From the NCBI RefSeq assembly GCF_034059295.1, contig NZ_CP139141.1:2153001-2217000 (forward strand): a DNA stretch of 64,000 bases. Direction: 5' to 3'. This DNA is from Pseudomonas sp. HR96. Lineage in GTDB: Bacteria > Pseudomonadota > Gammaproteobacteria > Pseudomonadales > Pseudomonadaceae. Both the position numbers and the translations under genes were made by a program. Within the stretch, counting starts at the first letter, position 1, and every line of letters starts with the position of its first letter. Below the pieces are notes generated by a model. That model was not told where the DNA came from, made no database searches, and was given only the letters and a program-made list of their open reading frames with translations. This document shows, one piece after another, positions 24,993-34,657 of the stretch.

Positions 24993-25955
24993 TCAGGCGC
25001 CGTGGCTCCCGGACGAGGGAGGTTCGGTAGCCGCGTTGCCTGGCTGCACGAGCCCCTCTTGATCTCGTGCCCATTGCCTTACAGCTTCGGCAAACATCCT
25101 CAAGGCCATGGGCGGGTGCCGGTTGGCAGGATAATAGAAGCATGCGCCCGGATAGTACGGGCCCCAATCCGGTAACAGATGAACCAAACGCCCCTCACGA
25201 AGGTGATCATCGACCTGGTGCACTGGCAGCCATGCGATACCGATTCCGGCCAGGGCTGCCTCCTCCATCAAGTTGATATTGTCCATGGTCATCGGCCCGT
25301 CGACATCGATGCTGGCCGTTCTCCCTGAGTGGCCAAAATCCCAACGGAACAAGGTACCGCTCGCGAAACGAAACCGGATACAGCGATGGGCTTTGAGGTC
25401 GTGGGGCGCTAGGGGTGCCGGGTGCCGACCAAGGTATCCAGGAGAGGCCACGGCTGCAAAGCGAATGTCAGGGCCGAAACGGACAGCGACCATGTCGCGC
25501 GGAACGTCATCGAACAGACGGATGCCCGCATCGAACCCATCGGCGACGATATCGACCAGGCGGCTGTCGGCGATGCATTCAATGTGTATTTGCGGGTTGT
25601 CCTGGAGGAACTTGGGCATCACGTGACGGATCAGCGGTTTGAACGATGACTCCGACGCGCTGAGCCTGATCGTGCCCGAGGGCGTATTGCGCTCGGAGGT
25701 CACATCGTTGACGGCGCACTCCAGGTCACCGAGCAAGGGCTGGACACGATTGAACAGCTGCTCTCCGGCTTCGGTCAGCGCTACGGAGCGTGTGGTGCGG
25801 TTGAACAATCGCAGCTCAAGACGCGCTTCGAGTCCACGCATTGAATGACTGAGCGCAGAAGGCGATACGCCCAGCGTTCTCGCCGCGCCGGTGAAGCTGC
25901 GCTGTTCGGCAATGGCTACGAACGCCGTGAGCTCTGGAAGGCCAGCACGGATCAT
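24993..25955 (-). CDS. LysR-family regulator (likely of the divergent aldo/keto reductase)
   Basis: A 320-aa regulator: HTH (FVAIAEQRSFTGAARTLGVSPSALSHSMRGLEARL), LysR effector domain of the AaeR/DmlR-like group (RFGPDIRFAAVASPGYLGRHP). ATG 25955 has GAGAGGAATTC; longer in-frame sequence runs through the promoter region and is discarded. It is 106 bp from and divergent to the aldo/keto reductase gene. Base composition from here to 27045 is less GC-rich than the neighbours, suggesting the pair was acquired together. Confidence 0.9.
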   Translation of the reverse strand: MIRAGLPELTAFVAIAEQRSFTGAARTLGVSPSALSHSMRGLEARLELRLFNRTTRSVALTEAGEQLFNRVQPLLGDLECAVNDVTSERNTPSGTIRLSASESSFKPLIRHVMPKFLQDNPQIHIECIADSRLVDIVADGFDAGIRLFDDVPRDMVAVRFGPDIRFAAVASPGYLGRHPAPLAPHDLKAHRCIRFRFASGTLFRWDFGHSGRTASIDVDGPMTMDNINLMEEAALAGIGIAWLPVHQVDDHLREGRLVHLLPDWGPYYPGACFYYPANRHPPMALRMFAEAVRQWARDQEGLVQPGNAATEPPSSGSHGA

Positions 25956-26055
25956 TGATGAATTCCTCTCATCTAGCCGTGAAACGCCAGGCAGATTGTT
26001 GAAGTGAGCACAGGAATTTAAAGTGTAACTGTCAATTACCACTCTGCGAAGGTGA

Positions 26056-27045
<990 letters not shown>

Positions 27046-27246
27046 CGCAACCTTCCCTTGTGCCGCCGGCCAGGAAAATCAGAGGCTACAGGCTTTGGCC
27101 CCGACCCACTGAGCCAACCATCTTCCACCTTTGTCCACGTCGCTACCACGTCGAAGTATATCGGTTGTTCAACCCGCTGAGGTGTGGTGCGGCTGCAGTG
27201 GTGAGGGTGCAACGGGGCTGCTGCGCACGCTCGCTGCAAGCGCTGC

Positions 27247-27897
27247 TCAAGCCTCTTCGCGCAGCTCGCGCACGTACTTGTAGACCGTCGCCCGGCCCAT
27301 GCTCAGAACGTTGGCGACATAGTCTGCCGAGCTGCGCCCGTCGAATGCGCCTTCGGCAAACAGCGCCCGCACCAGCGTGCGCTTGTGTTGCCTGGACAGG
27401 GTGCTCAGCGACAGCTGCTGTGTGCCGAGCCAGCTGTGCAGAAAGGTGTTGATGCGTTCCTGCCAGTCATCGCGAAACAGCGCCTCGGGCTGCGGCAGGA
27501 TGCGCCCCGGCTGGAAGAAACCGACCAGCGCATCGCGCGCCGCTTCGAGCAGGGCAAAGTTGAGGTTGATGCAGAGGATGGCCACGGCCTGGCCTTGCTC
27601 GTCCTTGAGGACGGTGGATATCGAGCGGATCTTCTGGCCGTTCCAGTTCAGTTTTTCATAAGGGCCGAAATTGGGGCCGATGGGCTGGGCAAACCGGGTG
27701 TCAGGGTTGTCTTCCGACTCCAGTGCCCCGGCCAGCTCCTGCAGCGACGAGTCATCGCCCAGCTGGCGCTTGGAGATGTTGTTGGCGATGTGGGCCACGG
27801 TCTGCGTCTCAAGGTCATGCAGGATCACCTCGGCATGGGGGAAAAACAGGGTCGCAATGCCGTCCGCGATGTTCTTGTAATTGTCGAATCGAGCCAT
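27247..27897 (-). CDS. YheO-like PAS/HTH transcriptional regulator (DauR type)
   Basis: A 216-aa regulator. The N-terminal YheO-like PAS domain is recognisable (ADGIATLFFPHAEVILHDLETQTVAHIANNISKRQLGD) and the C-terminus carries the HTH of the family (GAFDGRSSADYVANVLSMGRATVYKYVRELR). DauR, a relative, represses D-arginine catabolism; others respond to unknown metabolites. Start ATG 27897 opens the conserved MARFDNYKNIADGI; a GTG 15 bp earlier is an alternative. No obvious target lies beside it. Confidence 0.88.
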   Translation of the reverse strand: MARFDNYKNIADGIATLFFPHAEVILHDLETQTVAHIANNISKRQLGDDSSLQELAGALESEDNPDTRFAQPIGPNFGPYEKLNWNGQKIRSISTVLKDEQGQAVAILCINLNFALLEAARDALVGFFQPGRILPQPEALFRDDWQERINTFLHSWLGTQQLSLSTLSRQHKRTLVRALFAEGAFDGRSSADYVANVLSMGRATVYKYVRELREEA

Positions 27898-27981
27898 GCA
27901 GGGACCAAGCACCGTGTTGCAGCAAAAGGGAAGGGGCCGAATATAGCAGCTCGGCCCCAGGCCTTCGACCTTGTGCCGGGC

Positions 27982-30030
27982 CTACCGCTTGACCAATTCC
28001 GGTGCGTTGACCATGGCCCACTGCTCGAACTGCTCGGCCACCTTGCCGCTGGCGTACTCCGAGTAGTGCTGGTACTGATCGCGGAAGATCGGCATGCCGT
28101 CCACGGTCATGGAGCACCGGTGCGCATCGCACAGCGCGGCGTTCTGGTCGAAGAACTGCACGTCAGGGTCGCGGGCCAGGAGGTAATCCATGGTGGGCTT
28201 GAACTCGGCCAGCAGGTCGTCGTGCTGTTTGGCGCTGACCACGCAGGCCGGGCTCGGCTCGACCCCGGCAAACCGCGAGAAGCACTCCTTGATATCGGCG
28301 TCGAAGCGCAGGTGCGGAACGAACACGATGACCTTGAAATGGTTGGCCAACAGCGCCGCCACCCGCTTGTCGATGCTCGCCCGATAGCTCTCGTCGCCCT
28401 TGAGCGACAGCCCGTCGATGATCACGTACTTGAGGCTGACATTATGCTTGACGATGTCGAAGACAAAATCCTCCTGCTCCTTGGCCCTGGCGCCCATGCA
28501 CGGTGACACGCCTTCGTCGTCCAGCGCAGTGGTGCGGTCGGCCGAACCCACCGCGCAGTTGCCCACCGACAGGTAGGTCTGCTCGGCCAGCTGCTGGTTC
28601 TTCACCAGGCCGGGGTAGAGGTGGTTGGCGTAGCTGTTGCCGTACAGCAGCACGGTGGGCGGCTGGTCGTTGTTGGTCATGCAGAACCACCAGCTGTCCT
28701 TGTTGGGCCCCTTGTACGGGTAGCGCGCCTGGCACACCGGGTTGTTGGTGAACTGCCAGACCGGCCCGACGAATTGCGCGAAGGCTTCGCTGGAGCCGGC
28801 CATGATTGCGCGCTGCTTGAAACCGTTGACGAAGGTGCTGGCGCCGACCAGCCCCACGACCAGCAGCGCGAGATACAGCGAAGCGGCCGACAGCTTGACG
28901 CGCTTGCGGCGGATCGGCGTTTCGACGAAGCGATAGGTCAGCCAGGCCAATACCCCGGCCAGCAGCACCATGGCCAGGCGGATTCCGCGCGAAGGCAGCT
29001 GGCCTTCGAGGATGTGCGCGAAGGTCAGCAGCGGCCAGTGCCAGAGGTACAGCGGGAAGCTGATCAGGCCAAGCCAGACCACCACGCGGTTGCCCAGTAC
29101 GGCGCGGTTGAGCCAGCTGCCGTTGCTCGCCATGATGATCAGCAGCGTGCCGAGCACCGGCAGCAGCGCCCAGGCGCCGGGGAATGCCGAGTTGCTGGTG
29201 ACGCTGGCGAAGGCTACTACCAGCAACAGCAGGCCCGTGCCGGCCACGCCGTTGCGCAGGTAGCGCTCGTGCAGCGGCCGCTGCTCGACATAGGCCTTGA
29301 GCTGGCGCTTGCAGCGGTGCAGCCAGGCGGCGCTGCTGTCCACCGGTTGCGCCCAGTAGGCCAGGAAGGCGCCGCTGAGCAGTTCCCACATGCGGGTCTG
29401 CGGCATGTAGAAGGTGAACGACGGATCGCGGTGCACCATCGCCATGTTCAGGCCGAACGAGAGCAGCCACAGCGCTGCGATGGCCATCAATACACTGAAG
29501 CCGCGCTTGCAGATGACCCAGGCGATCAACGGCCAGACCAGGTAGAACTGCTCTTCGATGCCCAGCGACCACAGGTGCAGCAGCGGCTTGACCTCGGCCG
29601 TGGTGTCGAAGTAACCGCTTTCGTCCCACAGGAAAAAGTTCGAGGCAAACAGTGCGCCGCCCAGGATGTGTTTGCCCAGTTCCTTGAACTCGTCGGCAAA
29701 CAACACGAACCAACCCGCCACGAAGCAGCAGAGCAGCACGATGCACAGGGCCGGGAAAATCCGCAGGGCGCGTTTCTTGTAGAACTCGGCAAAACTGAAC
29801 TGATCGGTTTCCAGGCTTTTGAAAACAATGCTGGAGATCAGGAAGCCGGAAATCACAAAAAAAATATCGACGCCGATGAAGCCACCGCGCAGCGACGACG
29901 GGAAGGCGTGGAAGCACACCACCGCCAGCACAGCCACGGCGCGCAGGCCGTCGATGTCGGGGCGGTAGGCGGGATGGTACAGAGCGGTTTCGCGCGCCTT
30001 GTCGGTAACGGCTGTGGTGATTGTGGTCAT
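27982..30030 (-). CDS. OafA/YrhL-type membrane O-acyltransferase with C-terminal SGNH domain
   Basis: A 682-aa inner-membrane enzyme that acetylates cell-surface polysaccharide. N-terminal acyltransferase-3 domain with about ten membrane helices: YRPDIDGLRAVAVLAVVCFH and FFVISGFLISSIVF (catalytic H and R-type motifs), FLWDESGYFD, HLWSLGIEEQFYLVWPL. The C-terminal periplasmic SGNH-like domain begins near residue 440 and has LLYGNSYANHLYPGL in place of the usual GDSH. ATG 30030 has AGGGGC; an upstream ATG at 30075 would add 15 residues. Not next to an O-antigen locus, so the acceptor is unknown. Confidence 0.92.
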   Translation of the reverse strand: MTTITTAVTDKARETALYHPAYRPDIDGLRAVAVLAVVCFHAFPSSLRGGFIGVDIFFVISGFLISSIVFKSLETDQFSFAEFYKKRALRIFPALCIVLLCCFVAGWFVLFADEFKELGKHILGGALFASNFFLWDESGYFDTTAEVKPLLHLWSLGIEEQFYLVWPLIAWVICKRGFSVLMAIAALWLLSFGLNMAMVHRDPSFTFYMPQTRMWELLSGAFLAYWAQPVDSSAAWLHRCKRQLKAYVEQRPLHERYLRNGVAGTGLLLLVVAFASVTSNSAFPGAWALLPVLGTLLIIMASNGSWLNRAVLGNRVVVWLGLISFPLYLWHWPLLTFAHILEGQLPSRGIRLAMVLLAGVLAWLTYRFVETPIRRKRVKLSAASLYLALLVVGLVGASTFVNGFKQRAIMAGSSEAFAQFVGPVWQFTNNPVCQARYPYKGPNKDSWWFCMTNNDQPPTVLLYGNSYANHLYPGLVKNQQLAEQTYLSVGNCAVGSADRTTALDDEGVSPCMGARAKEQEDFVFDIVKHNVSLKYVIIDGLSLKGDESYRASIDKRVAALLANHFKVIVFVPHLRFDADIKECFSRFAGVEPSPACVVSAKQHDDLLAEFKPTMDYLLARDPDVQFFDQNAALCDAHRCSMTVDGMPIFRDQYQHYSEYASGKVAEQFEQWAMVNAPELVKR

Positions 30031-30666
30031 GTTGGCTGCCCCTGCGCGAATGAGGCGGCCAGGACGGCGAGGCAATCATCAGGAAGAGCGAGGACGGGTA
30101 GAGTCATGCAGATGCGGTGGGGCTGAGGTGCGGGCATCACGAGTATTTGCGGCGCTGAACATCGCTTCATGGAAGGCCTCCTGCTTCGTCTGAACGGCTT
30201 GGGTTCGTCGGGCTGTTGTGGGTGTCCGGATACTCACGCGCGCAGCAGTGCCCGTTCCGGTTCGGGCACGGCATGGGTCAGGGCAAGTCGTGGAAACGCC
30301 TTGCAGAAGTGCAAGGCGACAGCTCGGCAGGAGCGCAATGGGGGTGGCGGCCATCGACATCGCAATGATGGGGGTCGCGGTGCCTTGGCGTCCGGCAGGC
30401 GTTGCAGGCGGACGGCGGAGCACTCTGGTGCGGGGTGGCGGACGGCTCAGATGAGAATCTGGCAGCCACCCATAACTCGCAGGATCCAACTTAGCCAGCA
30501 TGATGGCACTTTTCGAGAAAGTTCTGACGAGCGGTAAAACTTTTTCATGACGCGCTTGTCGTGCCAATTTTTTGATGGCGGTTCGCTATTGCCGGCCTTG
30601 GGCATCGACCACTATTCTCCGTTCACATGTGCCCTGGTCGAGAGGGCGAGCACAAGGAGCCGTGGC
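30031..30666. other. Long intergenic region with two perfect hairpins
   Basis: About 635 bp without a supported gene; open frames here have unlikely compositions and no ribosome sites. Two perfect inverted repeats stand out: GTGCCCG-N8-CGGGCAC (30248-30269) and CGCCTTGCA-GAAG-TGCAAGGCG (30297-30318), 27 bp apart. They could belong to a small RNA or be a dispersed repeat pair. Confidence 0.4.
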
Positions 30667-31200
30667 GTGAGCGATCTACAGCAGGTGGTGGAGTCTGCCT
30701 TATCCAGGCTCGTGGGCCAGCCGCTGACCGGCGCTGCCCGCGCAGTGGACATGCTGACGCTGCAGCTCGGCACGCTGGGCCAGCGCCGCACGCCCCTGGG
30801 GCGCCTGGTTGAGGCGGGCCAGTGGGCGTTGCATGTTCAATGTGCCTGGAGAGTCAGCACGGCAGCGGGTTTCTACGTCGGCCGCGAGGATTACTGGCAC
30901 CCCGCGGGTGCATCGGCTTCGAATAGGTCACCAGGCGACTGGACTCCCGACCTGGGCAATCGCTGGGATGAACGGATGTCCGCCTGGATCGACGCCCGCT
31001 CAGCCTGCGCTGCGAGCATTGCATCGGTTGGCAGTGACAGCTGCGGCGGGCTGCGTCTGCGTTTCGACGACGGCTACGTGCTTGAGGTGTTCCCGGGTGG
31101 GGGTGAAGGTGAGCAGTGGCGCTTGATTACCTGGGGCAGTGGTGACGGCCAGGGCCAAGACGAGTACTTCGTCATAGCTGGCGGCAGGGTTGAAACCTGA
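30667..31200 (+). CDS. Hypothetical protein, possibly immunity-like
   Basis: A 177-aa soluble protein. The N-terminus is helical (VSDLQQVVESALSRLVGQPLTGAARAVDMLTLQLG), the middle has WALHVQCAWRVS and the end GLRLRFDDGYVLEVFPGG...EQWRLITWG, a beta-rich pattern seen in several unknown proteins found as immunity-like genes. No toxin gene is adjacent, so this remains a guess. The start GTG 30667 is chosen because a perfect AAGGAG lies seven bases before it; the frame extends upstream to 30547 without a ribosome site. Confidence 0.7.
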   Translation: MSDLQQVVESALSRLVGQPLTGAARAVDMLTLQLGTLGQRRTPLGRLVEAGQWALHVQCAWRVSTAAGFYVGREDYWHPAGASASNRSPGDWTPDLGNRWDERMSAWIDARSACAASIASVGSDSCGGLRLRFDDGYVLEVFPGGGEGEQWRLITWGSGDGQGQDEYFVIAGGRVET

Positions 31201-31422
31201 GGCCGGGTCGTTTCCGCAATCGTCGGGCCGAGCACCTGTTACATGACCTTTCGTCGTCAAATAGCAATATGCCATATCTCTCTCCGGAACCGCTTAGGTT
31301 TGCTGACGTCATAAAAACGTCGCCGATCAGGATCTGATTATTTCATTCCCTCATGAGGCGCACCACGCCGAGCCTAGGGACCAGGGCTCATTCGTCACCC
31401 CATTCGATTCGCAGGTCCACCC

Positions 31423-31644
31423 ATGAAACTGGTCATCGCCTTCTCCGCAACTCTTCTGTGCCTCCTCGGCGGCTGTACCACCGGCTCCATAGGCGTCGGC
31501 AGCATCTTTCACACCGCCTCAGGCCAGCGTCTGACGGCCGTGACCTCGCCGACCTTTGCCGATGGCCATTACCAGTTCATCGACGCCAGCGGCCAGCAGC
31601 AGTCGCTGTATCTGTCCCAGGTCACCAGCGTTTCCCAGCGGTAA
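31423..31644 (+). CDS. YgdI/YgdR-like small lipoprotein
   Basis: A 73-aa lipoprotein: signal MKLVIAFSATLLCLLGGCTTG with lipobox LGGC, then a short SH3-like domain (ASGQRLTAVTSPTFADGHYQFIDASGQQQSLYLSQVTSVSQR) typical of the YgdI/YgdR family. Cell-envelope location; function unknown in the family. Confidence 0.85.
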   Translation: MKLVIAFSATLLCLLGGCTTGSIGVGSIFHTASGQRLTAVTSPTFADGHYQFIDASGQQQSLYLSQVTSVSQR

Positions 31645-31732
31645 GGGCAGAGGGTTCAGCGCTGGCGCGTCAGTTGCATTGCCTCGATGATGGCGCCGCC
31701 TGGTGCGCGGGATGGTGGGGAAGGGGGAGCAC

Positions 31733-32566
31733 TCAGTGCGCTTCGGGGCCGTCGTGAAGCTGATGAAAGATGTCGCGTTTCATGCGGATAAACTCCGGGT
31801 CCATGACCATGTCCAGGTGGCGTGGCCGGTTTATGGGCACGTCGAGCACTTGCTTGATCCGCCCCGGCCGGGCACCCATCACGAAGATCCGATCGCCGAG
31901 CAGGATGGCCTCGTCGATGTCATGGGTGACAAAGAGCACGGTCTTCTTGCTGTGCTCCCAGACCCTGAGCAGCAACTGCTGCATCTGCAGGCGCGTCTGG
32001 CTGTCCAGGGCCCCGAACGGCTCGTCCATGAGCAGAATCTGCGGGTCATTGGCCAGCGCCCGGGCGATCGCCACCCGCTGCATCATGCCGCCGGACAACT
32101 GTTTGGAGTAGTTGTCGGCGAAGCGCTGCAGGCCCACTTCGTTCAGGTAGTATTCGACGATGTCCTTGCGCTCTGCGGCCGGCATGCCGCGCCGCTTGAG
32201 GCCGAACTCGATGTTCTGGCGCACTGTCAGCCAGGGAAACAGGGTGTAGCCCTGAAACACCATGCCGCGGTCGGCGCCGGGCCCGTCGACCTGTTGGCCA
32301 CCGACGAAAATCTCCCCCGAGGTGGGTTCGTTCAAGCCGGCGGTCAGGTACAGCAGGCTCGATTTGCCGCAGCCCGAAGGCCCGACCAGCACCGCGAACT
32401 GCTGGTCGGGCACCTCGAAGGAGACCTTGTCCAGCGCGGTGAAGGTATCCCCCGACGGCGTACGGTAATGCAGGCTGACCTCAGCCACCTTGAGCCGTGG
32501 TTCGGCTTGCGCCTGGGCCGCAAGGCCCGGCAGGGTACGCGGCGAAGTAGCGGTTACTGAGCCCAT
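31733..32566 (-). CDS. ABC importer ATPase, SsuB/TauB-like
   Basis: A 277-aa ATP-binding subunit. Walker A LVGPSGCGKSSLL (near residue 58), Q-loop FQGYTLFPW, ABC signature LSGGMMQR (near 153), Walker B ILLMDEPFGALD and H-loop FVTHDID are all present. Belongs to the nitrate/sulfonate/taurine-type family. Its start overlaps the permease stop by 13 bp, and the receptor lies upstream of both, so the order is receptor-permease-ATPase. Substrate not known; a shared upstream site links it to the amine/aldehyde-type catabolic genes at 34658-44946. Confidence 0.94.
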   Translation of the reverse strand: MGSVTATSPRTLPGLAAQAQAEPRLKVAEVSLHYRTPSGDTFTALDKVSFEVPDQQFAVLVGPSGCGKSSLLYLTAGLNEPTSGEIFVGGQQVDGPGADRGMVFQGYTLFPWLTVRQNIEFGLKRRGMPAAERKDIVEYYLNEVGLQRFADNYSKQLSGGMMQRVAIARALANDPQILLMDEPFGALDSQTRLQMQQLLLRVWEHSKKTVLFVTHDIDEAILLGDRIFVMGARPGRIKQVLDVPINRPRHLDMVMDPEFIRMKRDIFHQLHDGPEAH

Positions 32567-33357
32567 GCGGCCACCTTCAAGCGAAGAAAACGGAACAGTT
32601 GATCGGTGATCAGCCCCAGCAGGCCGATCACCGCGATGGCCAGGAAGATCACGTCCACCTGAAAGCCACGCATGGCCTTGAGGCTCAGGTAGCCCAGGCC
32701 ACTGGAGGCCGCCACCAGCTCGGCCACCACCAGGTAGGTCCAGGCCCACCCCATGGTCACTCGCAGGGTGTCCAGCACCCCGGGCAGCGAGGCCGGGGCG
32801 ATGACGTGCAGCACGGCATCGGCACGGTTCGAGCCCAGGGTGTAGGAGGCATTGATCAGGTCCTTGGAGACCCCTTTGGAGACGTCGGCGATCATCACCA
32901 GCTGCTGGAAGAACACGCCGAAGATGATGATCGACACCCGTTGCTCCAGGCCGATGCCGATCCACAGGATGAACAGCGGCACGAAGGAGGTCACCGGCAG
33001 GTAGCGGATGAAGTTGACCAGCGGCTCCAGAAACGCCTGTACAACCCGGAAGCTGCCCATCAACAGACCCACCGGCACGGCGACCAGCGAGGAGATCACA
33101 AAGCCCATCATGACCACCTCGACGCTGGCCCACACGTGGGTCCCCAGGGTGCCGTCGCGGGCCAGGCGGGCGGCCGCGGCGAACACCGCGCCAGGGGTCG
33201 GCAGGAACATCGCCGGCACCACTTCGCCGTAGGACAGCACCGCCCACAGCCCGATCAGCAGGACCCAGGCCAGGCTGCTGGCACTCCAGATGACCGGCAT
33301 CGGGATGCTCGCCTTGGGGGTCAGGCAACGGTTCAGCCACGAATTGCGCTTGGACAT
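32554..33357 (-). CDS. ABC importer permease, SsuC/TauC-like
   Basis: A 267-aa inner-membrane protein with about six helices and the permease signature region (INASYTLGSNRADAVLHVIAPASLPGVLDTLRVTMGWAWTYLVVAE) that contacts the ATPase. Eight bp separate it from the receptor gene upstream and it overlaps the ATPase gene, so translation is coupled. Confidence 0.93.
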   Translation of the reverse strand: MSKRNSWLNRCLTPKASIPMPVIWSASSLAWVLLIGLWAVLSYGEVVPAMFLPTPGAVFAAAARLARDGTLGTHVWASVEVVMMGFVISSLVAVPVGLLMGSFRVVQAFLEPLVNFIRYLPVTSFVPLFILWIGIGLEQRVSIIIFGVFFQQLVMIADVSKGVSKDLINASYTLGSNRADAVLHVIAPASLPGVLDTLRVTMGWAWTYLVVAELVAASSGLGYLSLKAMRGFQVDVIFLAIAVIGLLGLITDQLFRFLRLKVAAWAQ

Positions 33358-33365
33358 GGGCGTTC

Positions 33366-34352
33366 CTATTTCGGGCTGATGAAGCGGTTGTCGATCAGGT
33401 CACCGTAGCTGACGTTGTAGGGCTTGCCCTGCAGCTCGGTGGCGGTCTCGTTGGCCAGCTTGATCACCGCCGCAGCGTCGCCCTGGCTGCCGTTGCTGCC
33501 CAGCAGCTTCTCGCTCATGGCCTGGTCGTAGAAGCGCACGCCCTTGGCCGCCGATTCCAGCTCGCCGGCATCGGCCAGGTAGCCGCCCACGCCCTTGGCC
33601 ATGATCGCGTAGGCCTCCTTCGGATGCTCCTTGGTGTACTGCACGGCTTTGTACAGGCCGGCCACCAGGGCCTTGACGTCGTCCGGCTGCTTGTCGACCA
33701 CGTCGCAGCTAAGGGCGACCACGTCGACGATCACGCCCGGGGTGCTGCTGCTGTCGACCAGCACCTTGCCGGTTTTCTTCTCGCGCACGGTGCTCAGGTG
33801 CGGCTCCCAGGTCACGGCGGCCGGGACGCGGCCGGCGATGAAGGCGGTGGCGGCGTCGTCGGCGGTCATGTTCTGGATGGTCAGGTCGCTCATCTTCATG
33901 CCGGCGTTCTTGAGCAGGTAGTTGAGCCAGAATTGCGACACCGAGCCTTCGTTGACGGCCACCGCCTTGCCCTTGAGGTCCTGCAGGCTGTTGACGTCCT
34001 TGCCCACCAGCACGCCGTCGCCGCCGTAGCTTTCATCCAGGGCCGCCACGGCCTTGAAGCAGAACTGCGGGCGGTACTTGAGGATCTCGTCCAGGGTCGA
34101 GGCCGAGCCCGAGAGCTTGCCGGAGGCCTGGGCGGCCATGTACATCGAGGCTTCCTCGATGGTCGGCAGTTCGACGCTCAGGCCTTTTTCCTTGAAGTAG
34201 CCCAGGTCCCGGGCCAGGTACAGGGTGCCGTAGCCGACCCAGGTGGTATGACCGATCGAAAGCGTGCCCGCCTGGGCAGCGCTGGCAATGCCGGTTGCCA
34301 GGGCGGTGAAGGCCAGCGGACGGATGCAGCGCGAGACGAATGACTTGACCAT
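33366..34352 (-). CDS. ABC importer substrate-binding protein (NMT1/SsuA-like)
   Basis: A 328-aa periplasmic receptor with signal peptide MVKSFVSRCIRPLAFTALATGIASAAQA. The mature protein begins GTLSIGHTTWVGYGTLYLARDLGYFKEKGLSVEL, characteristic of SsuA/TauA/ThiY-type receptors; NEGSVSQFWLNYLLKNAGM is the hinge-flanking ligand region. First gene of the importer operon; a copy of the cluster's shared regulatory site lies 154 bp upstream. Candidate ligands are sulfonates, pyrimidines, amines or aromatic acids; the sequence alone does not decide. Confidence 0.92.
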   Translation of the reverse strand: MVKSFVSRCIRPLAFTALATGIASAAQAGTLSIGHTTWVGYGTLYLARDLGYFKEKGLSVELPTIEEASMYMAAQASGKLSGSASTLDEILKYRPQFCFKAVAALDESYGGDGVLVGKDVNSLQDLKGKAVAVNEGSVSQFWLNYLLKNAGMKMSDLTIQNMTADDAATAFIAGRVPAAVTWEPHLSTVREKKTGKVLVDSSSTPGVIVDVVALSCDVVDKQPDDVKALVAGLYKAVQYTKEHPKEAYAIMAKGVGGYLADAGELESAAKGVRFYDQAMSEKLLGSNGSQGDAAAVIKLANETATELQGKPYNVSYGDLIDNRFISPK

Positions 34353-34498
34353 GAAGCACTCCCGGAATGATGGTGTTTTTTTAGTTCGTGCGATTCGGGG
34401 GCAGGAAGGCGAGACGCCAGGGCAACGACGGATTGGTCTCTGTGTGGACCTTGTGCCTCGGACGGGCGAGGCTGATGTTGGCGCAAGTGGTGCAGAAG

Positions 34499-34541
34499 GA
34501 AAATTAGTAAATATGTGGTCGTTGACGAGGAAAAAACTGGG
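34499..34541. promoter_or_regulatory. Shared cluster site A, upstream of the importer operon
   Basis: Contains AGTAAATATGTGGTC (34506-34520) followed after 8 bp by GAGGAAAAAACTGG. Two close copies occur at 39391-39434 and 42951-42993 with the same orientation relative to minus-strand genes. The whole 305-bp gap 34353-34657 holds no gene. Probably an operator/activator site of the cluster's LysR regulator. Confidence 0.65.
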
Positions 34542-34657
34542 CTCGACAGCCGTTTCAGCGACGCCTGCGCGAGCCTGCGCCGGGCCGATCGGCCATGGCG
34601 CAGGAACCGCAGCGAGCGCTCTTCGCCCGCTTCCTCATTGACGACGGCCAGCCCAGG

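Noticed and set aside
28621-30126. A 501-codon plus-strand frame
   Set aside because: Shadow of the acyltransferase; no start signal or domain.
30079-30567. A 162-codon minus-strand frame in the large gap
   Set aside because: Rich in Arg/Thr/Pro, no ribosome site, spans two perfect hairpins; not accepted as a gene.
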